Assembly (NCBI GenBank): GCA_964429915.1
Contig: CAYSDZ010000008.1
Coordinates: 46,613-110,612 of the forward strand
Source of the DNA: Alteromonas_F sp964429915
GTDB lineage: Bacteria; Pseudomonadota; Gammaproteobacteria; Enterobacterales; Alteromonadaceae
DNA length: 64,000 nucleotides
Direction of reading: 5' to 3'
Shown: positions 18,565 through 29,051 of the stretch, in pieces
Position numbering within the stretch: position 1 is the stretch's first letter
How the letters are laid out: each line of letters opens with the position of its first letter
The notes under the pieces: generated by a model
Databases searched by the model: none
The model's input: only the letters and a program-made list of their open reading frames with translations
Told to the model about the DNA's origin: nothing
Program-made: the position numbers and the translations under genes

Positions 18565-21222
18565 ATGCACACATATACCAAACTGAGCTGCGCGATTTTA
18601 GCGGCTTTGTCTACTGGCTCAGTACTCGCCCAGCAGTCACAAGCAGAAAAACCACCAAAAGCAGAGATAGAAACCATTGAAGTAACCGCAACGAAAAGAA
18701 CAGAATCCATCCAAGATGTTCCTGTTGCAGTTTCTGCCTTAAGTGGCAAGGCGCTAGACCAGTTGGGTGTAGACAACTTTCAAGACTACGTTGAATTCCT
18801 ACCTAATGTCGTGTTTCAAGGCACAGGACCCGGACAAAACGAAATTTATATTCGCGGTGCGGCTACAACTCAAACAGGAATAGCAGTTTCATCGGTTCAG
18901 GCTATTCAACCTGCCGTCGCATTTTATTTAGACGAGCAACCCGTTAGTATGCAGGGGCGAAATTTAGATATATTTGCCACTGATGTTCAACGAGTCGAAG
19001 TCTTACCAGGACCTCAGGGTACGTTGTTTGGTGCGAGTTCACAGTCAGGTACGGTAAGGCTTATTACCAACAAGCCAGATCACAGTGGCTTTTCAGCCAG
19101 TGTGGATATTGATACGGGGTTTACTCAAGGCGGAGAACTGAGCAATACCGTTGAAGCAATGATGAATTTGGCGCTGACCGATAAACTAGCAGTACGAGTG
19201 GCCGCTTATAACGACCGACAAGGTGGATGGATAGACAACATCGCAAATGATCCTAATAACGGCGGTTTCATAGGGAGTGCGGTGGTTATCGATCGTATTT
19301 CAGGTGGTGTTTTGGCAGACCCAGAAAATACCCCAGTTGCGCCTCCTAATAACGATGAATTGGTTGAAGACGACTTTAACGACGCAGTGTACAGTGGTGC
19401 ACGGTTGGGTTTGTCGTATTTAATAAACGACGATTGGTCATTACTGCTGCAACACACAGAGCAAACTCTGGAAACGGAAGGCGTGTTTGCTTACGATCCC
19501 AATTTGGACGGCGAAAGCTCAACTAATCGTTTTATTGATGAAGGTAACGAAGACAATTTTGGCCTAACCACATGGACCTTGGAAGGTCGATTGAATCAGT
19601 TAGAAATCATCTATACCGGTGGATATTTAAATCGCGATATCAATTCGACTATCGATTACACAGGCTATACCAATGGTGGTCTATTTTCCGCATTTTATAC
19701 CTGTTCTTACGCAGGACTTCCGGCAGAGGAACAAGCTTGTTTTGACCCTACTGGGTTTTATCAAGAAGACACAGAAACCAACCGTATCACCCACGAATTA
19801 CGTGTTGTTACAGATGCGGATAAGCGCTGGCGCGTAACAGCGGGCTTGTTTTATGATGACCAAGAAGTCAATACGGTCGGCCAATTCCAATTAGGTTCGC
19901 TAGATATCGAAGGGTTTAGAAACAACAGCACCACACTGGTTGGTACCGAGGGCATCAATAGCGACGGCGGTCCATTTGGTCCAGAAGTCAGTTTTGTGAA
20001 TGATGTACAGCACGCGATTGAACAAATAGCCGTATTCGGACAACTCGATTTTGATATTACCGACAAGCTCACTGCAAGTTTTGGCGCTCGTTGGTATCAG
20101 ATTGATGATATTTATCGAGGCTCAACGTCGACGGTAGATGTTACGCGCCGCATTCGGGCCTTTGGCACCTTAGATCCCGATGAACTGCGAGCGGTTGGAG
20201 AAGATCCAGTATTGGTCAATGAAGCCATAAATAATGGGCAGCTAGATGTCAGTTTATTGGGCAGTGATGGGGTGTTAACCGTTGACGATACGATTTTTAA
20301 ATTTGGCTTAGATTACAAAGTATCTGATGATATTTTGGTGTTTGCTAATTACTCAGAGGGTTTTAGACCCCCTGTGACTAACCGAGTGGGTGGTGGGTTG
20401 TCTACCAGTCAACAAGGCGCGTTTGAAGGCTTCCGTATTCCGGTTTATTCCTTAACCGATACGCTAGATAATTACGAAATTGGTTTAAAGGGCGATTTCT
20501 TCGATGGTTTAGTGCGGTTGAATGCAACGGCTTACTACTCACAAATTACTGATTTACAAACGTCTCGATTCGATCCCACCAATATCAGTTTCCTTGTTTT
20601 TACCGACAACGTGGGCGACGCGGAAATCCGCGGCTTGGATGCTGAAATTACTTGGCTTGCAACAGACGACTTGATCATCGACGCAGCATTCAGTTTACTT
20701 GACACGGAGCTAAGTGCTGTAAATCCAGAATTAGACGGCATTGCACCACCGGTAGGCAGTCAACTGCCTTTTTCTGCCGAATTTAGTGGTAACATTCGAG
20801 CGCGCTATTTCTTTGAACTTTCCGGTGGTTACAATGGCTACATGAATGCGTCTTTGAGCTACACCGGCGATCGACTGACTGGTTTAGTGTCTGACGCTTT
20901 TGTAATGGAAGATGCGACCAGATTGATTTTTGGTCAAGGCTCTGGACTAGAAATACACCAAGACGCGGCTACGTTTGCGGGCGTGAACTACACTGATACT
21001 AATGGTAACACGTTCGCAGCAGGGCGTTACGTAGCACAATCATATGTGCTTGCTAACCTTTCGGTAGGTGTGAGTAAAGACGATTGGTCGGCTGAGTTGT
21101 ATATCAACAACCTTACCAATGAGAATGCTGAATTATATATCGACACCCAACAATTTACGCCTAAGGTTGTCACGAATCGCCCTCGAACCATTGGGGTGCG
21201 CTTGTCTTACGACTTCTATTAA
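18565..21222 (+). CDS. TonB-dependent receptor
   Basis: An 885-residue outer-membrane receptor with a good ribosome binding site (AGGGAAA). It has a signal peptide to about residue 22 (LAALSTGSVLAQ), a TonB box (IETIEVTATKR) at about 36-46, and a plug with QDVPVAVSALSG and RVEVLPGPQGTLFGASSQSGTVRLITNKP (the last within about 145-175). A barrel follows, ending in the aromatic strand RLSYDFY. The plug motifs are those of the receptor class widespread in marine proteobacteria and sphingomonads. A TPR-sulfotransferase gene follows after three bases, so the two are co-expressed. The substrate is unknown. Confidence 0.95.
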   Translation: MHTYTKLSCAILAALSTGSVLAQQSQAEKPPKAEIETIEVTATKRTESIQDVPVAVSALSGKALDQLGVDNFQDYVEFLPNVVFQGTGPGQNEIYIRGAATTQTGIAVSSVQAIQPAVAFYLDEQPVSMQGRNLDIFATDVQRVEVLPGPQGTLFGASSQSGTVRLITNKPDHSGFSASVDIDTGFTQGGELSNTVEAMMNLALTDKLAVRVAAYNDRQGGWIDNIANDPNNGGFIGSAVVIDRISGGVLADPENTPVAPPNNDELVEDDFNDAVYSGARLGLSYLINDDWSLLLQHTEQTLETEGVFAYDPNLDGESSTNRFIDEGNEDNFGLTTWTLEGRLNQLEIIYTGGYLNRDINSTIDYTGYTNGGLFSAFYTCSYAGLPAEEQACFDPTGFYQEDTETNRITHELRVVTDADKRWRVTAGLFYDDQEVNTVGQFQLGSLDIEGFRNNSTTLVGTEGINSDGGPFGPEVSFVNDVQHAIEQIAVFGQLDFDITDKLTASFGARWYQIDDIYRGSTSTVDVTRRIRAFGTLDPDELRAVGEDPVLVNEAINNGQLDVSLLGSDGVLTVDDTIFKFGLDYKVSDDILVFANYSEGFRPPVTNRVGGGLSTSQQGAFEGFRIPVYSLTDTLDNYEIGLKGDFFDGLVRLNATAYYSQITDLQTSRFDPTNISFLVFTDNVGDAEIRGLDAEITWLATDDLIIDAAFSLLDTELSAVNPELDGIAPPVGSQLPFSAEFSGNIRARYFFELSGGYNGYMNASLSYTGDRLTGLVSDAFVMEDATRLIFGQGSGLEIHQDAATFAGVNYTDTNGNTFAAGRYVAQSYVLANLSVGVSKDDWSAELYINNLTNENAELYIDTQQFTPKVVTNRPRTIGVRLSYDFY

Positions 21223-21225
21223 ACC

Positions 21226-23208
21226 TTGAATCAGGTTAACGAGACCAACAATAACACGGTACTGGCCAACGCAAAATCTGCGTTGGCAAAAGGCCAGTTT
21301 GATGTTGTTATTACTCTATGCAAAGGCATTTCGTTTGACGAGTTGAGTCGTCAACAATATGTCGATGTTCATTACGTTTTGGCAGTAGCGTTTCGCTACA
21401 CTCAGCAATATGAACAAGCACTCGACGCTTTATCAAGTTTGCAACAAAAGAAGGCTGATCATGCTCGAAGCTGGCAGGAGCAAGGGTATGTGTATGTTGC
21501 GTTAAGTCAATGGAAATCAGCTGCACAAGCTTTTCATCAGGCAACTGTCCTCAATCCTGCATTGGTTACAAGTTGGCGAGCACTGCTTTCTTTATACGAA
21601 AAACACAATACGATATTTAATGCTGAATTGCTGAAAAATGCCAAACAACAATTTAGCTTTTGGCAAAATTTAGCAAAGCCGTTACAAGGCGCCGCTGATT
21701 TGCTCTACAGTGAAGAAATTGAGAAAGCCGATAAAGTATGTAGACATTTTTTACAGCAGCATAAACATCATGCCGAGGGGCTGTATGTTCTGGCTTTGAT
21801 TGATATTCAAAATAAGCAATACGACGAAGCTGAGTTTTTACTAGAAAGTTGCTGTGAACTCGCACCAAATTTTGAGCGTGCAAGAGCTGAGTACGCGGCC
21901 TTACTAAACCGCATTGGTAAATATCAACTTGCTCTTGAACAGGTACAACAGTTGTTACAAGGCCAAGCTGATAATTTAAGTTATCTGGTATTGTCAGGCG
22001 TAGCAAATGCAGGCTTAGGACACAGCAAAAAGGCGATAGAACAATTTAATTCTGTACTGGCTACAGAACCACAGAGGGCAGGTTTATGGGTGCAATTGGG
22101 GCACGTTCAAAAGTCGCTAGGGAGCTTAGAAGAGGCTCAACATGCTTATAAACAAGCACTGAAATACCGCTCGAACTACGGCGATGCCTATTGGTCGCTT
22201 GCGAACACCAAATCATATCAATTTTCTGAAGACGAACTGAATACAATGCAGCAGTTGTTGCAGACGCCTCTCGCATACGAAGACCGTTATCATATTGAAT
22301 TTGCATTGGGCAAAGGCTTCGAAGATAAAGGCGACTCAACCCGAGCGTTTGAATATTATTTGCAAGGCAATACGCATCAATATGAAGTAAGCCAATACGC
22401 ACCAGAGTTATTTACTGAACAAGTCAACCGGCATATTCAGTTTTTTACTCAAGCTTACTTTGAACAACATACCAAAAGCGGCTTTCCAGACCCCGCACCT
22501 ATTTTTATTTTAGGGTTGCCCCGGGCAGGATCAACCTTGTTAGAGCAAATTTTAAGTTCACATTCTAAAGTCGATGCAACCCTAGAGCTGCATAATATAC
22601 TAAGCCTAGCAAAACGCTTGAACAGACAAGGCCAGTACCCAGAAACGTTAGTACAGACTAATCCAGACTATTTTTATCAATTCGGCGAACAATATATTCG
22701 ACAAACAAAAGCCTATCGTAAAGACGGTGTGTTTTTTATTGATAAAATGCCAAACAACTTTCTCCATGTTGGGCTGATAAAACTTATTTTGCCTAATGCA
22801 AAGATCATCGACGCAAGGCGTGACTCGATGGACTGTTGCTACAGCTGCTTCAAACAGCTTTTTGCTGAAGGACAAGATTTTACCTATGATCTCACTGCAT
22901 TGGGGCGTTACTACAAAGATTATGAGAAGCTTATGGCACACTGGGATGAAGTGCTTCCTGGTTTTGTGTTACGGGTTCAACACGAGCAAATCCTTAATGA
23001 TTTAGGCGCGCAAGTAGATCGAATGCTTCACTTTTGCGAGCTCGAGTTTGAAGATGCCTGTTTAACTTTCTACAATAATCAAAGAGCAGTGCAAACACCT
23101 AGCGCTGCTCAAGTAAGAAAGCCAATTAATAAAGAGGGTGTTGGTAAGTGGAAACCAGTGCAAGATAACTTACAATCTTTGATTCAAGCGCTCTCAAACA
23201 CCACATGA
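21226..23208 (+). CDS. TPR-repeat sulfotransferase family protein
   Basis: A 660-residue protein. The TTG start lies 3 bases after the receptor stop codon, with no ribosome binding site of its own, which suggests coupled translation. Tetratricopeptide repeats cover residues about 10-370. The C-terminal part is a PAPS-dependent sulfotransferase: the 5'-phosphosulfate loop ILGLPRAGSTLLEQIL at about 425-441 and the 3'-phosphate motif IDARRDSMDCCYS at about 526-538. Family members transfer sulfate from PAPS to protein tyrosines or small molecules; the acceptor here is unknown. Pairing with a TonB-dependent receptor recurs in related bacteria, and may mean that the receptor or its ligand is the acceptor, which is inference. 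Confidence 0.88.
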   Translation: MNQVNETNNNTVLANAKSALAKGQFDVVITLCKGISFDELSRQQYVDVHYVLAVAFRYTQQYEQALDALSSLQQKKADHARSWQEQGYVYVALSQWKSAAQAFHQATVLNPALVTSWRALLSLYEKHNTIFNAELLKNAKQQFSFWQNLAKPLQGAADLLYSEEIEKADKVCRHFLQQHKHHAEGLYVLALIDIQNKQYDEAEFLLESCCELAPNFERARAEYAALLNRIGKYQLALEQVQQLLQGQADNLSYLVLSGVANAGLGHSKKAIEQFNSVLATEPQRAGLWVQLGHVQKSLGSLEEAQHAYKQALKYRSNYGDAYWSLANTKSYQFSEDELNTMQQLLQTPLAYEDRYHIEFALGKGFEDKGDSTRAFEYYLQGNTHQYEVSQYAPELFTEQVNRHIQFFTQAYFEQHTKSGFPDPAPIFILGLPRAGSTLLEQILSSHSKVDATLELHNILSLAKRLNRQGQYPETLVQTNPDYFYQFGEQYIRQTKAYRKDGVFFIDKMPNNFLHVGLIKLILPNAKIIDARRDSMDCCYSCFKQLFAEGQDFTYDLTALGRYYKDYEKLMAHWDEVLPGFVLRVQHEQILNDLGAQVDRMLHFCELEFEDACLTFYNNQRAVQTPSAAQVRKPINKEGVGKWKPVQDNLQSLIQALSNTT

Positions 23209-23526
23209 ATCACGGAATTCTCACAACCCCCTAACAAAATGTATATTATTTGATCGCAAAGTAAATGAATGTGTTATTTATGTTGTATACTATAGATAGT
23301 GAAAGTCTTAAATTCTGTGTTCTCTAGCTTTTTCTTATCTATGAATTAGCGTGAAATATTGCATCTTGGATATTTGACAATTTTTATTATTTAATTAACC
23401 TCTCGTTAAATTAAATGTAAATATCAAACATTAAGTTTACTTAAAATAACAATCACGTGTCTTCTGTTTAAATTGCATACAACGTGCTTTAGACGTTTTT
23501 GCTAAGTGTAAAAAGTGAGTGGTAAT
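23209..23526. other. AT-rich intergenic region upstream of a TonB-dependent receptor
   Basis: About 318 bases without a gene. A TATACT hexamer occurs at 23286-23291 but has no convincing -35 partner at the right distance. I see no terminator after the sulfotransferase gene and no repeat. The region presumably carries the promoter of the receptor at 23527. Confidence 0.4.
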
Positions 23527-26500
23527 ATGATATCAAACCAAGCAAGACCTAACAGAAAATTTACTGGCATAGCAGTGGGCGTTGCGCTAGCTATTGCAGG
23601 CGTCAGCAACGCACAAGAACAAAATACTCAAACTGAATCCGTAGATCCATCCGTAGAGGTTATCGAAGTAACCGGCGTTCGTGGAGCATTAGAAGATGCA
23701 TTAGCGGTTAAGCGTAATGCTTCATCCATCGTAGATCATCTTTCAGCCGAAGATATTGGTCAACTCCCAGCTCTAGACTTAGGTGATGCTCTGCAGACGA
23801 TCCCCGGTATTCAATTAAATGCAGATGGCAACGATAGAGCTAGCACAATTAACCTAAGAGGTTTACCCGGTGGCTTTGTATTCGATATGACCAATGGATT
23901 GCCTTTTGCTGCAACAGGGTTATCCACAGCAGCTCAAGGTGTAAGCAACCCATTTGGTGCGTTTGAAGCTGCCATTTTTAGAGGTGCAACCGTAGTAAAA
24001 GCGCCCACTGCTGACCTTCCGGCAGGTGGTATCGCAGGGTTTATTGATAAAAAATTGCCACGAGCTTTAGATGCAAGGCGCGATAGTGTTCAGCTTAACC
24101 TAGGCGCTCGCTATGAAGATCTATCAGGTAATGTCGACCCTGAATTTTCGATACGTGCCGACAAAAAACTCATTGAAGACAAGTTGGCAGTTTCTGCTAC
24201 TTTTGCCCGCTCTAAGCAGCGTTTTCGCAGAGACAGCATTAACACCACGCGTTTTGAAGCGCTGACCGATGGCCACTTAAGAACATCAGACTTCAATCCA
24301 AATGGTGAAGGACAGCCTACAGGCGCTCTAGACGCTTATGTTGAGTCGTTACGCGACCAAGGCGTATTTCGAGAAGGCGATGTCGACCCACTCATCCAAT
24401 TCCCTAGTGAGTTACGTCAGTTTTCCGAGCAGTCTGATGGTAGCCGTCAATCGTATGCAGTGAATGTTGAATGGAAGCCATTTGAAAACTTTAAAGCCGG
24501 TCTTGATTTTATCGGCACTCGCCGAGAGCTTAACAATAACCAACAGGATGTATTCATTCTCGGTTTTCGTCAGTTTGCAGGTGGTGGTGTAAACCGACAA
24601 GCAACGGTAAACATTACCCCTACCTCAACACCAATATTTGGCTTTGAAGACGGCCCAGATGGCCGCCCTGTTTACGTATTAACCGGGTTTGATTTTGATA
24701 ATGCACAGTTTTTTCCAGGTAATCGAGACAGAGACAGTTTGGAAGAAACCAACGGAGTAACCCTGAATTTAGATTGGTACAACGATGATTGGACAATCAG
24801 TTCCAAGTTGCACACATCTTCGTCTGAATCGTCGCGTATCAATGCTCAGTTTGATGCTCGCTTCAACCCTATCAATAATAGTGGCGGAGGCAGAAGACCA
24901 GCTAACAACAACCGCGAAAGAACCAACGGCATTGAGGGAAGCTTTTTCTCAGGCAATGGCAACATTGAAGATTTAGCCGTAGGCTTGTTAGGTTTTGACA
25001 GACTCACTTTAGGTGATAATCCAGGCGATATCCAATTTAATCAACCGTTTAGAAACAGCGGAGCAAATGGTGGTTTGGGGCGAAATGACAGCAACGACGA
25101 CACCATCCACGAGCAAATTAATCGTCAGCTTGACGTAACCAGTGTAAACGCAGCTAGCGTCGACCCTGATAATCCTAACTTAAGATCAGATACTCGTTTT
25201 CTTGTAACAGGAGCGGAAACCTTCCACTTCCGTGATGTCGATACTTTCCGAATCGACTTTGAACGAAACCTCTATATTGGCCCATTGACTTCAGTGAAAT
25301 TTGGTTACTACAAAAGCAGAGAGACCTTTGAGAGAGACAATAACCGACATTCGCCTGCGTTTATTGACACCAGCAACATCAGTAACGCCTTATTTAGAGG
25401 GCCAATTTCATCATCTGGCGCTGAGTTCTTCGAAGGCGACACGCCAGGAACCGTTAATGAAAACAACGGTTTCGTAGCCCTTGACGTTGATAGAGTGGTA
25501 GATGCGGTTAGCCCAGGCGTTCAGGATCGTCTTAATTCTGCTATTGAAGAGTTGCGTGCCGCACCCGTTGCACCAGACGGTGAAACACCTACTACGCCAA
25601 ATGTTTTAACGGCAGACGAACGCGATCAAATAATCAATACCTTAGAGAATCTTGAACTCACCAGTTTAGGCTTTTTACCACGTATTCGGCCGGGCGATAT
25701 TCTGTCTGAATACTCTTCTGAAGTGGATATTAACGAAGCGTACATTCAGGCTAATTTTGACGGTGACTTAGGCAGTAAGCCATTCAGTGGAAACATTGGT
25801 TTCAGATACGTTGAAACAACGAATAGTAGTACCGGTTTAGAATTAGTGAGTGCAGGTAGAAATGGCTTAACCTTACTAAATGAATATGGTGAAGTGACGA
25901 CCAGTACAACCTTCTCTGATGTATTGCCCTCAGTCAATTTCAAAGTGGATTTGACTGACAATATCGAGTTACGTTCAGCTTACTATGAAGGCATTGTTAG
26001 ATTAAACGCAGGTGCTCTATCTCCGGCTGACGTTATTTTGGAAAGCCCAGCCAGTACACGCTTTAGTTTTGAACAGTCTTTGACGAACTTAAATACCGCA
26101 TTTTCTGCTGACTCATTTGACTTGTCACTTTCATGGTATAACCGCGAAGGCAGTGTATTCAGCCTTGGTTATTTTAGAAAGGATATTCAGCAGGCTGAGA
26201 GAACGCAAATTTGTCCAACTGGTTTCGATGAAAACGGCATCGCCAATGCAGCACCTTTCGGGATCGGCGAAGTATTTATCGACGGACAGGAAAACCTGTG
26301 TCTTGAAAGAGCGGTAACGCAAAGAACCATTCAGAATGCAGATGGTAGTTTTGAAAATATTGAAGTAAACCGTACCGTTGATATAGAAGTGGCCAGTGTT
26401 GCAGATGAGGTTTCAACTATTGAAGGGTTGGAGCTCATTGTTCAGCAAAACTTCGACTTCTTACCCGGTTTCTGGCAATACTTCGGTGGTCAGTTCAACG

Positions 26501-26862
26501 CTTCCTTCGTTGATAATACTAGCGGTTTGCCATTACCCGGTATTTCTGACTTCTCGTACAATGCGATATTATTTTATGAAACGCCTAAGTTTAACACGCG
26601 TATTTTATATAACTTCCGAGATGACTTCTTGTTGCAAAGTATTGGTTCATTTAACGGTACCATCGACAGACAAGTGGCTTCACGGGCGCGCTTAGATTTT
26701 CAACTTGGGTATCGTTTTACTAACAAGCTTCGCGTGACATTCAGAGCGTTCAATATACTAAATACCCGTTTTGAGGAATTCCAGTCGAATAACCCGGCAT
26801 TATTACGCCGTGTTAACCACGACGGAAGAACCTATTCATTACAAGCAAACTATCGATTCTAA
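23527..26862 (+). CDS. TonB-dependent receptor (large, TIGR01782-like)
   Basis: An outer-membrane receptor of 1111 residues from the ATG at 23527; an in-frame GTG four codons upstream is an alternative start. The signal peptide (GIAVGVALAIAGVSNAQ) is followed by a TonB box (VEVIEVTGVRGALE). The plug is of the class with ASSIVDHLSAEDIGQLP and IPGIQL..DGNDRASTINLRGLP (residues about 58-120), typical of receptors for oligosaccharides or other large substrates in Alteromonadales, Xanthomonas and Caulobacter. The barrel ends in YSLQANYRF with the canonical terminal Phe. No polysaccharide-degrading enzyme is adjacent. A strong terminator follows. Confidence 0.95.
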   Translation: MISNQARPNRKFTGIAVGVALAIAGVSNAQEQNTQTESVDPSVEVIEVTGVRGALEDALAVKRNASSIVDHLSAEDIGQLPALDLGDALQTIPGIQLNADGNDRASTINLRGLPGGFVFDMTNGLPFAATGLSTAAQGVSNPFGAFEAAIFRGATVVKAPTADLPAGGIAGFIDKKLPRALDARRDSVQLNLGARYEDLSGNVDPEFSIRADKKLIEDKLAVSATFARSKQRFRRDSINTTRFEALTDGHLRTSDFNPNGEGQPTGALDAYVESLRDQGVFREGDVDPLIQFPSELRQFSEQSDGSRQSYAVNVEWKPFENFKAGLDFIGTRRELNNNQQDVFILGFRQFAGGGVNRQATVNITPTSTPIFGFEDGPDGRPVYVLTGFDFDNAQFFPGNRDRDSLEETNGVTLNLDWYNDDWTISSKLHTSSSESSRINAQFDARFNPINNSGGGRRPANNNRERTNGIEGSFFSGNGNIEDLAVGLLGFDRLTLGDNPGDIQFNQPFRNSGANGGLGRNDSNDDTIHEQINRQLDVTSVNAASVDPDNPNLRSDTRFLVTGAETFHFRDVDTFRIDFERNLYIGPLTSVKFGYYKSRETFERDNNRHSPAFIDTSNISNALFRGPISSSGAEFFEGDTPGTVNENNGFVALDVDRVVDAVSPGVQDRLNSAIEELRAAPVAPDGETPTTPNVLTADERDQIINTLENLELTSLGFLPRIRPGDILSEYSSEVDINEAYIQANFDGDLGSKPFSGNIGFRYVETTNSSTGLELVSAGRNGLTLLNEYGEVTTSTTFSDVLPSVNFKVDLTDNIELRSAYYEGIVRLNAGALSPADVILESPASTRFSFEQSLTNLNTAFSADSFDLSLSWYNREGSVFSLGYFRKDIQQAERTQICPTGFDENGIANAAPFGIGEVFIDGQENLCLERAVTQRTIQNADGSFENIEVNRTVDIEVASVADEVSTIEGLELIVQQNFDFLPGFWQYFGGQFNASFVDNTSGLPLPGISDFSYNAILFYETPKFNTRILYNFRDDFLLQSIGSFNGTIDRQVASRARLDFQLGYRFTNKLRVTFRAFNILNTRFEEFQSNNPALLRRVNHDGRTYSLQANYRF

Positions 26863-26883
26863 GTAATCAGTTAGTGTGAAAAT

Positions 26884-26917
26884 AAAAAAGCGTTGCTGTT
26901 TAGCAACGCTTTTTTTT
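26884..26917 (+). terminator. Rho-independent terminator
   Basis: AAAGCGTTGCT (26887-26897) pairs perfectly with AGCAACGCTTT (26902-26912) over a GTTT loop, with a long T-run after it and an A-run before it. It probably serves the receptor gene and, on the other strand, the convergent LysR gene. Confidence 0.92.
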
Positions 26918-26954
26918 AACTTTTGAATTCAACTTATAAGGTACAAGGGCAACA

Positions 26955-27851
26955 TTAAGAGGGACTTAAATCGGCGTTTTGTGCTAGGTCAATAAATTCA
27001 CCAATATAGGGGATCGCCCGATCTTCCTGTCTGATCCCAATATTGATGTGTTTGTGAATACCATCATTACCAAATCGAAGCGCTTTCACAGGCAATGATT
27101 GCGAGAATTCATGAATAAGCCACCCAGGCAACGCGCATACGCCGCGTTCGGCAGCAACTAATTGCATCATTATCTCAGTTGTCTCTATTGTTTTGTGCTC
27201 GCGCACCGAACATTTAGCCGGGTTAAGGAACTGCGTAAATATGTCCAATCGTTGTACGTCAACAGGGTAAGAATACAACGTTTCGGCGTTAAGCTGTGAG
27301 GGTATGACGGAATCATGCTCAGCGAGAGAGTGCTGTAAGGCAACGGCAAGCTGATGCTCAAACGCAAAGACAGGAATATACTCAACACCTTTATGCATGA
27401 TTGGATCAGGTGTCACAAGAATATCAATTTCATGATTGATAAGTGCCACTAAGCCCCCAAACTGAAACGCTTGTTTAATGTCGATATCCACACCAACCCG
27501 TGCGTCTATGTAAGGCTTTATCACGCCTAAAAGCCATTGATAGCAGGGATGACATTCCATACCAATACGCAAGTACCCAGTTTGCCCGCGAGCCATTTGT
27601 TTAAGAACAAGCTCTGTATGAGAAAATTGGGGTAATAGCCGAGTAGCAACATTGAGAATATGTTCACCCATTTGCGTGAGCTGCAAGTTGCGTCCATCCT
27701 TTTTCCAAACGGGGCCGCCCAATTGACCTTCTAGCTTTTTGATACTATGACTTAATGCTGACTGAGACAAATTTAAGGAATCAGCGGCTTTGGTCAGCGT
27801 GCCGTGTTGTTGAATGGCTACGAGTACTTCTAAATGAAATCGTTCTAGCAT
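26955..27851 (-). CDS. LysR-family regulator, MetR-like
   Basis: A 298-residue regulator with an N-terminal winged helix-turn-helix (LTKAADSLNLSQSALSHSIKKLEGQLG at about 18-44) and a LysR ligand-binding domain containing the MetR-like YLRIGMECHPCYQWL stretch at about 92-106. It is divergent from mesX-mesD. The 195-base spacer holds an exact TGAA-N5-TTCA palindrome, the MetR recognition pattern, so I infer that it controls methionine synthesis, probably with homocysteine as co-effector. It is not called metR outright because many LysR proteins look alike and the canonical metE partner is absent here. Confidence 0.82.
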   Translation of the reverse strand: MLERFHLEVLVAIQQHGTLTKAADSLNLSQSALSHSIKKLEGQLGGPVWKKDGRNLQLTQMGEHILNVATRLLPQFSHTELVLKQMARGQTGYLRIGMECHPCYQWLLGVIKPYIDARVGVDIDIKQAFQFGGLVALINHEIDILVTPDPIMHKGVEYIPVFAFEHQLAVALQHSLAEHDSVIPSQLNAETLYSYPVDVQRLDIFTQFLNPAKCSVREHKTIETTEIMMQLVAAERGVCALPGWLIHEFSQSLPVKALRFGNDGIHKHINIGIRQEDRAIPYIGEFIDLAQNADLSPS

Positions 27852-27904
27852 TTATGCTCACTTATCATGAATTCAAATTACCGAGTTAATAAACATCATA
27901 TTAA

Positions 27905-27917
27905 TGAATTTTATTCA
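27905..27917. promoter_or_regulatory. MetR-type binding site between the LysR gene and mesX
   Basis: TGAATTTTATTCA matches the MetR consensus TGAA-N5-TTCA exactly and lies centrally in the divergent spacer, about 54 bases from the LysR start and 130 bases from mesX. A shorter palindrome, TGAATTCA, at 27868-27875 lies closer to the LysR gene and could be a second half of the operator. Confidence 0.65.
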
Positions 27918-28046
27918 TCGTTGTTTGCAAAAATATCATTATTTTTAATCAGATGTTTTGTTTATTATCCTGAATCACAAAAACCAAATAGACGTCTATA
28001 CATCTGAAAGTAAGTTGACTAGACGTGGCGAGAAAGAGGATGGGTG

Positions 28047-29024
28047 ATGAATCACTACTTTACATTTTCAGTGACAACCACTCGGTTCGATGAACAGTAC
28101 GAACCTTCTGCGAACACGAGAACCACGACGAATTTTGCTAATTTAGCACGAGGGTCAAAGCGTAAGGAAAATCTTAAAATTACATCGGATATGATCAATA
28201 AGCGCTTCAATTCTTTGGCAAATTGGGATAATCAAAGCGGCAACCGTTACGCAGTAACGCTGGATATCGTATCGGTTGATATTGAAATTGCAGGTGCTGG
28301 ACAAGGTTTTCCATCGCTTGAAGTACTAAAAACGACAATCACCGATAAGCATACGCAAAAAAGTTTCGAGGGTATTGTTGGCAATAATTTCTCTTCTTAT
28401 GTACGCGATTATGACTTTAGCGTAGTGTTGAAAAATCATAACAGAAACCGCGATTCGTTTAGTATTCCTGATGATTTTGGTGAATTACACGGCAACATTT
28501 TTCAAAGTTTTGTGCAATCCGACGTGTATCAGCAGCATTTTAAGAAGTTACCAGTAATATGTTTAAGTGTGTCGGAAAGTAAACGCTATCATCGAACAGG
28601 CAACTACCACCCTTTACTTGGTGCAGAATACAAAGCTGAGACCTCTTCTCTCACTGAACAATACTTCAAAAAAATGGGCCTTCAAGTGCGTTATTTTATG
28701 CCACCAAAGAGTGTCGCTCCGTTGGCTTTTTACTTTTTTGGCGATTTGCTGAACGACTACACTAATCTCGAATTAGTGAGCACTATCAGCACCATGGAAA
28801 CCTTTCAAAAGATTTATCGACCAGAAATTTACAACGCAAACACGGTGGCAGGGCAACAGTATCAAGCTAGCTTGAACCAATCTGATCATAAGCGTGTGCC
28901 GGTATTTTACGACAGAGAAGAGCGCAATGAACTGGCTTTACAACAGGGTAAATTTGCTGAGCAATATTTCATCAAACCCTACCAACATATTCTAGAACAA
29001 CTCTCATTTGCTAACGCAAGTTAA
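28047..29024 (+). CDS. mesX: MesX (DUF1852), putative oxygenase partner of MesD
   Basis: A 325-residue protein recognisable as DUF1852 from its N-terminus (TTTNFANLARGSKRKENL, then INKRFNSLANWDN). The ATG at 28047 is preferred to the GTG one codon upstream, and AGAGG lies just before it. DUF1852 proteins (MesX) are needed for function of the core methionine synthase MesD in Acinetobacter and relatives, and the pathway depends on oxygen. Here it precedes mesD by 27 bases in the same operon. The biochemical step it carries out is not settled. It has no membrane segment and no recognisable metal motif that I would assert. Confidence 0.9.
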   Translation: MNHYFTFSVTTTRFDEQYEPSANTRTTTNFANLARGSKRKENLKITSDMINKRFNSLANWDNQSGNRYAVTLDIVSVDIEIAGAGQGFPSLEVLKTTITDKHTQKSFEGIVGNNFSSYVRDYDFSVVLKNHNRNRDSFSIPDDFGELHGNIFQSFVQSDVYQQHFKKLPVICLSVSESKRYHRTGNYHPLLGAEYKAETSSLTEQYFKKMGLQVRYFMPPKSVAPLAFYFFGDLLNDYTNLELVSTISTMETFQKIYRPEIYNANTVAGQQYQASLNQSDHKRVPVFYDREERNELALQQGKFAEQYFIKPYQHILEQLSFANAS

Positions 29025-29051
29025 ACGAACAAGCGGAACGAATTATTGATT

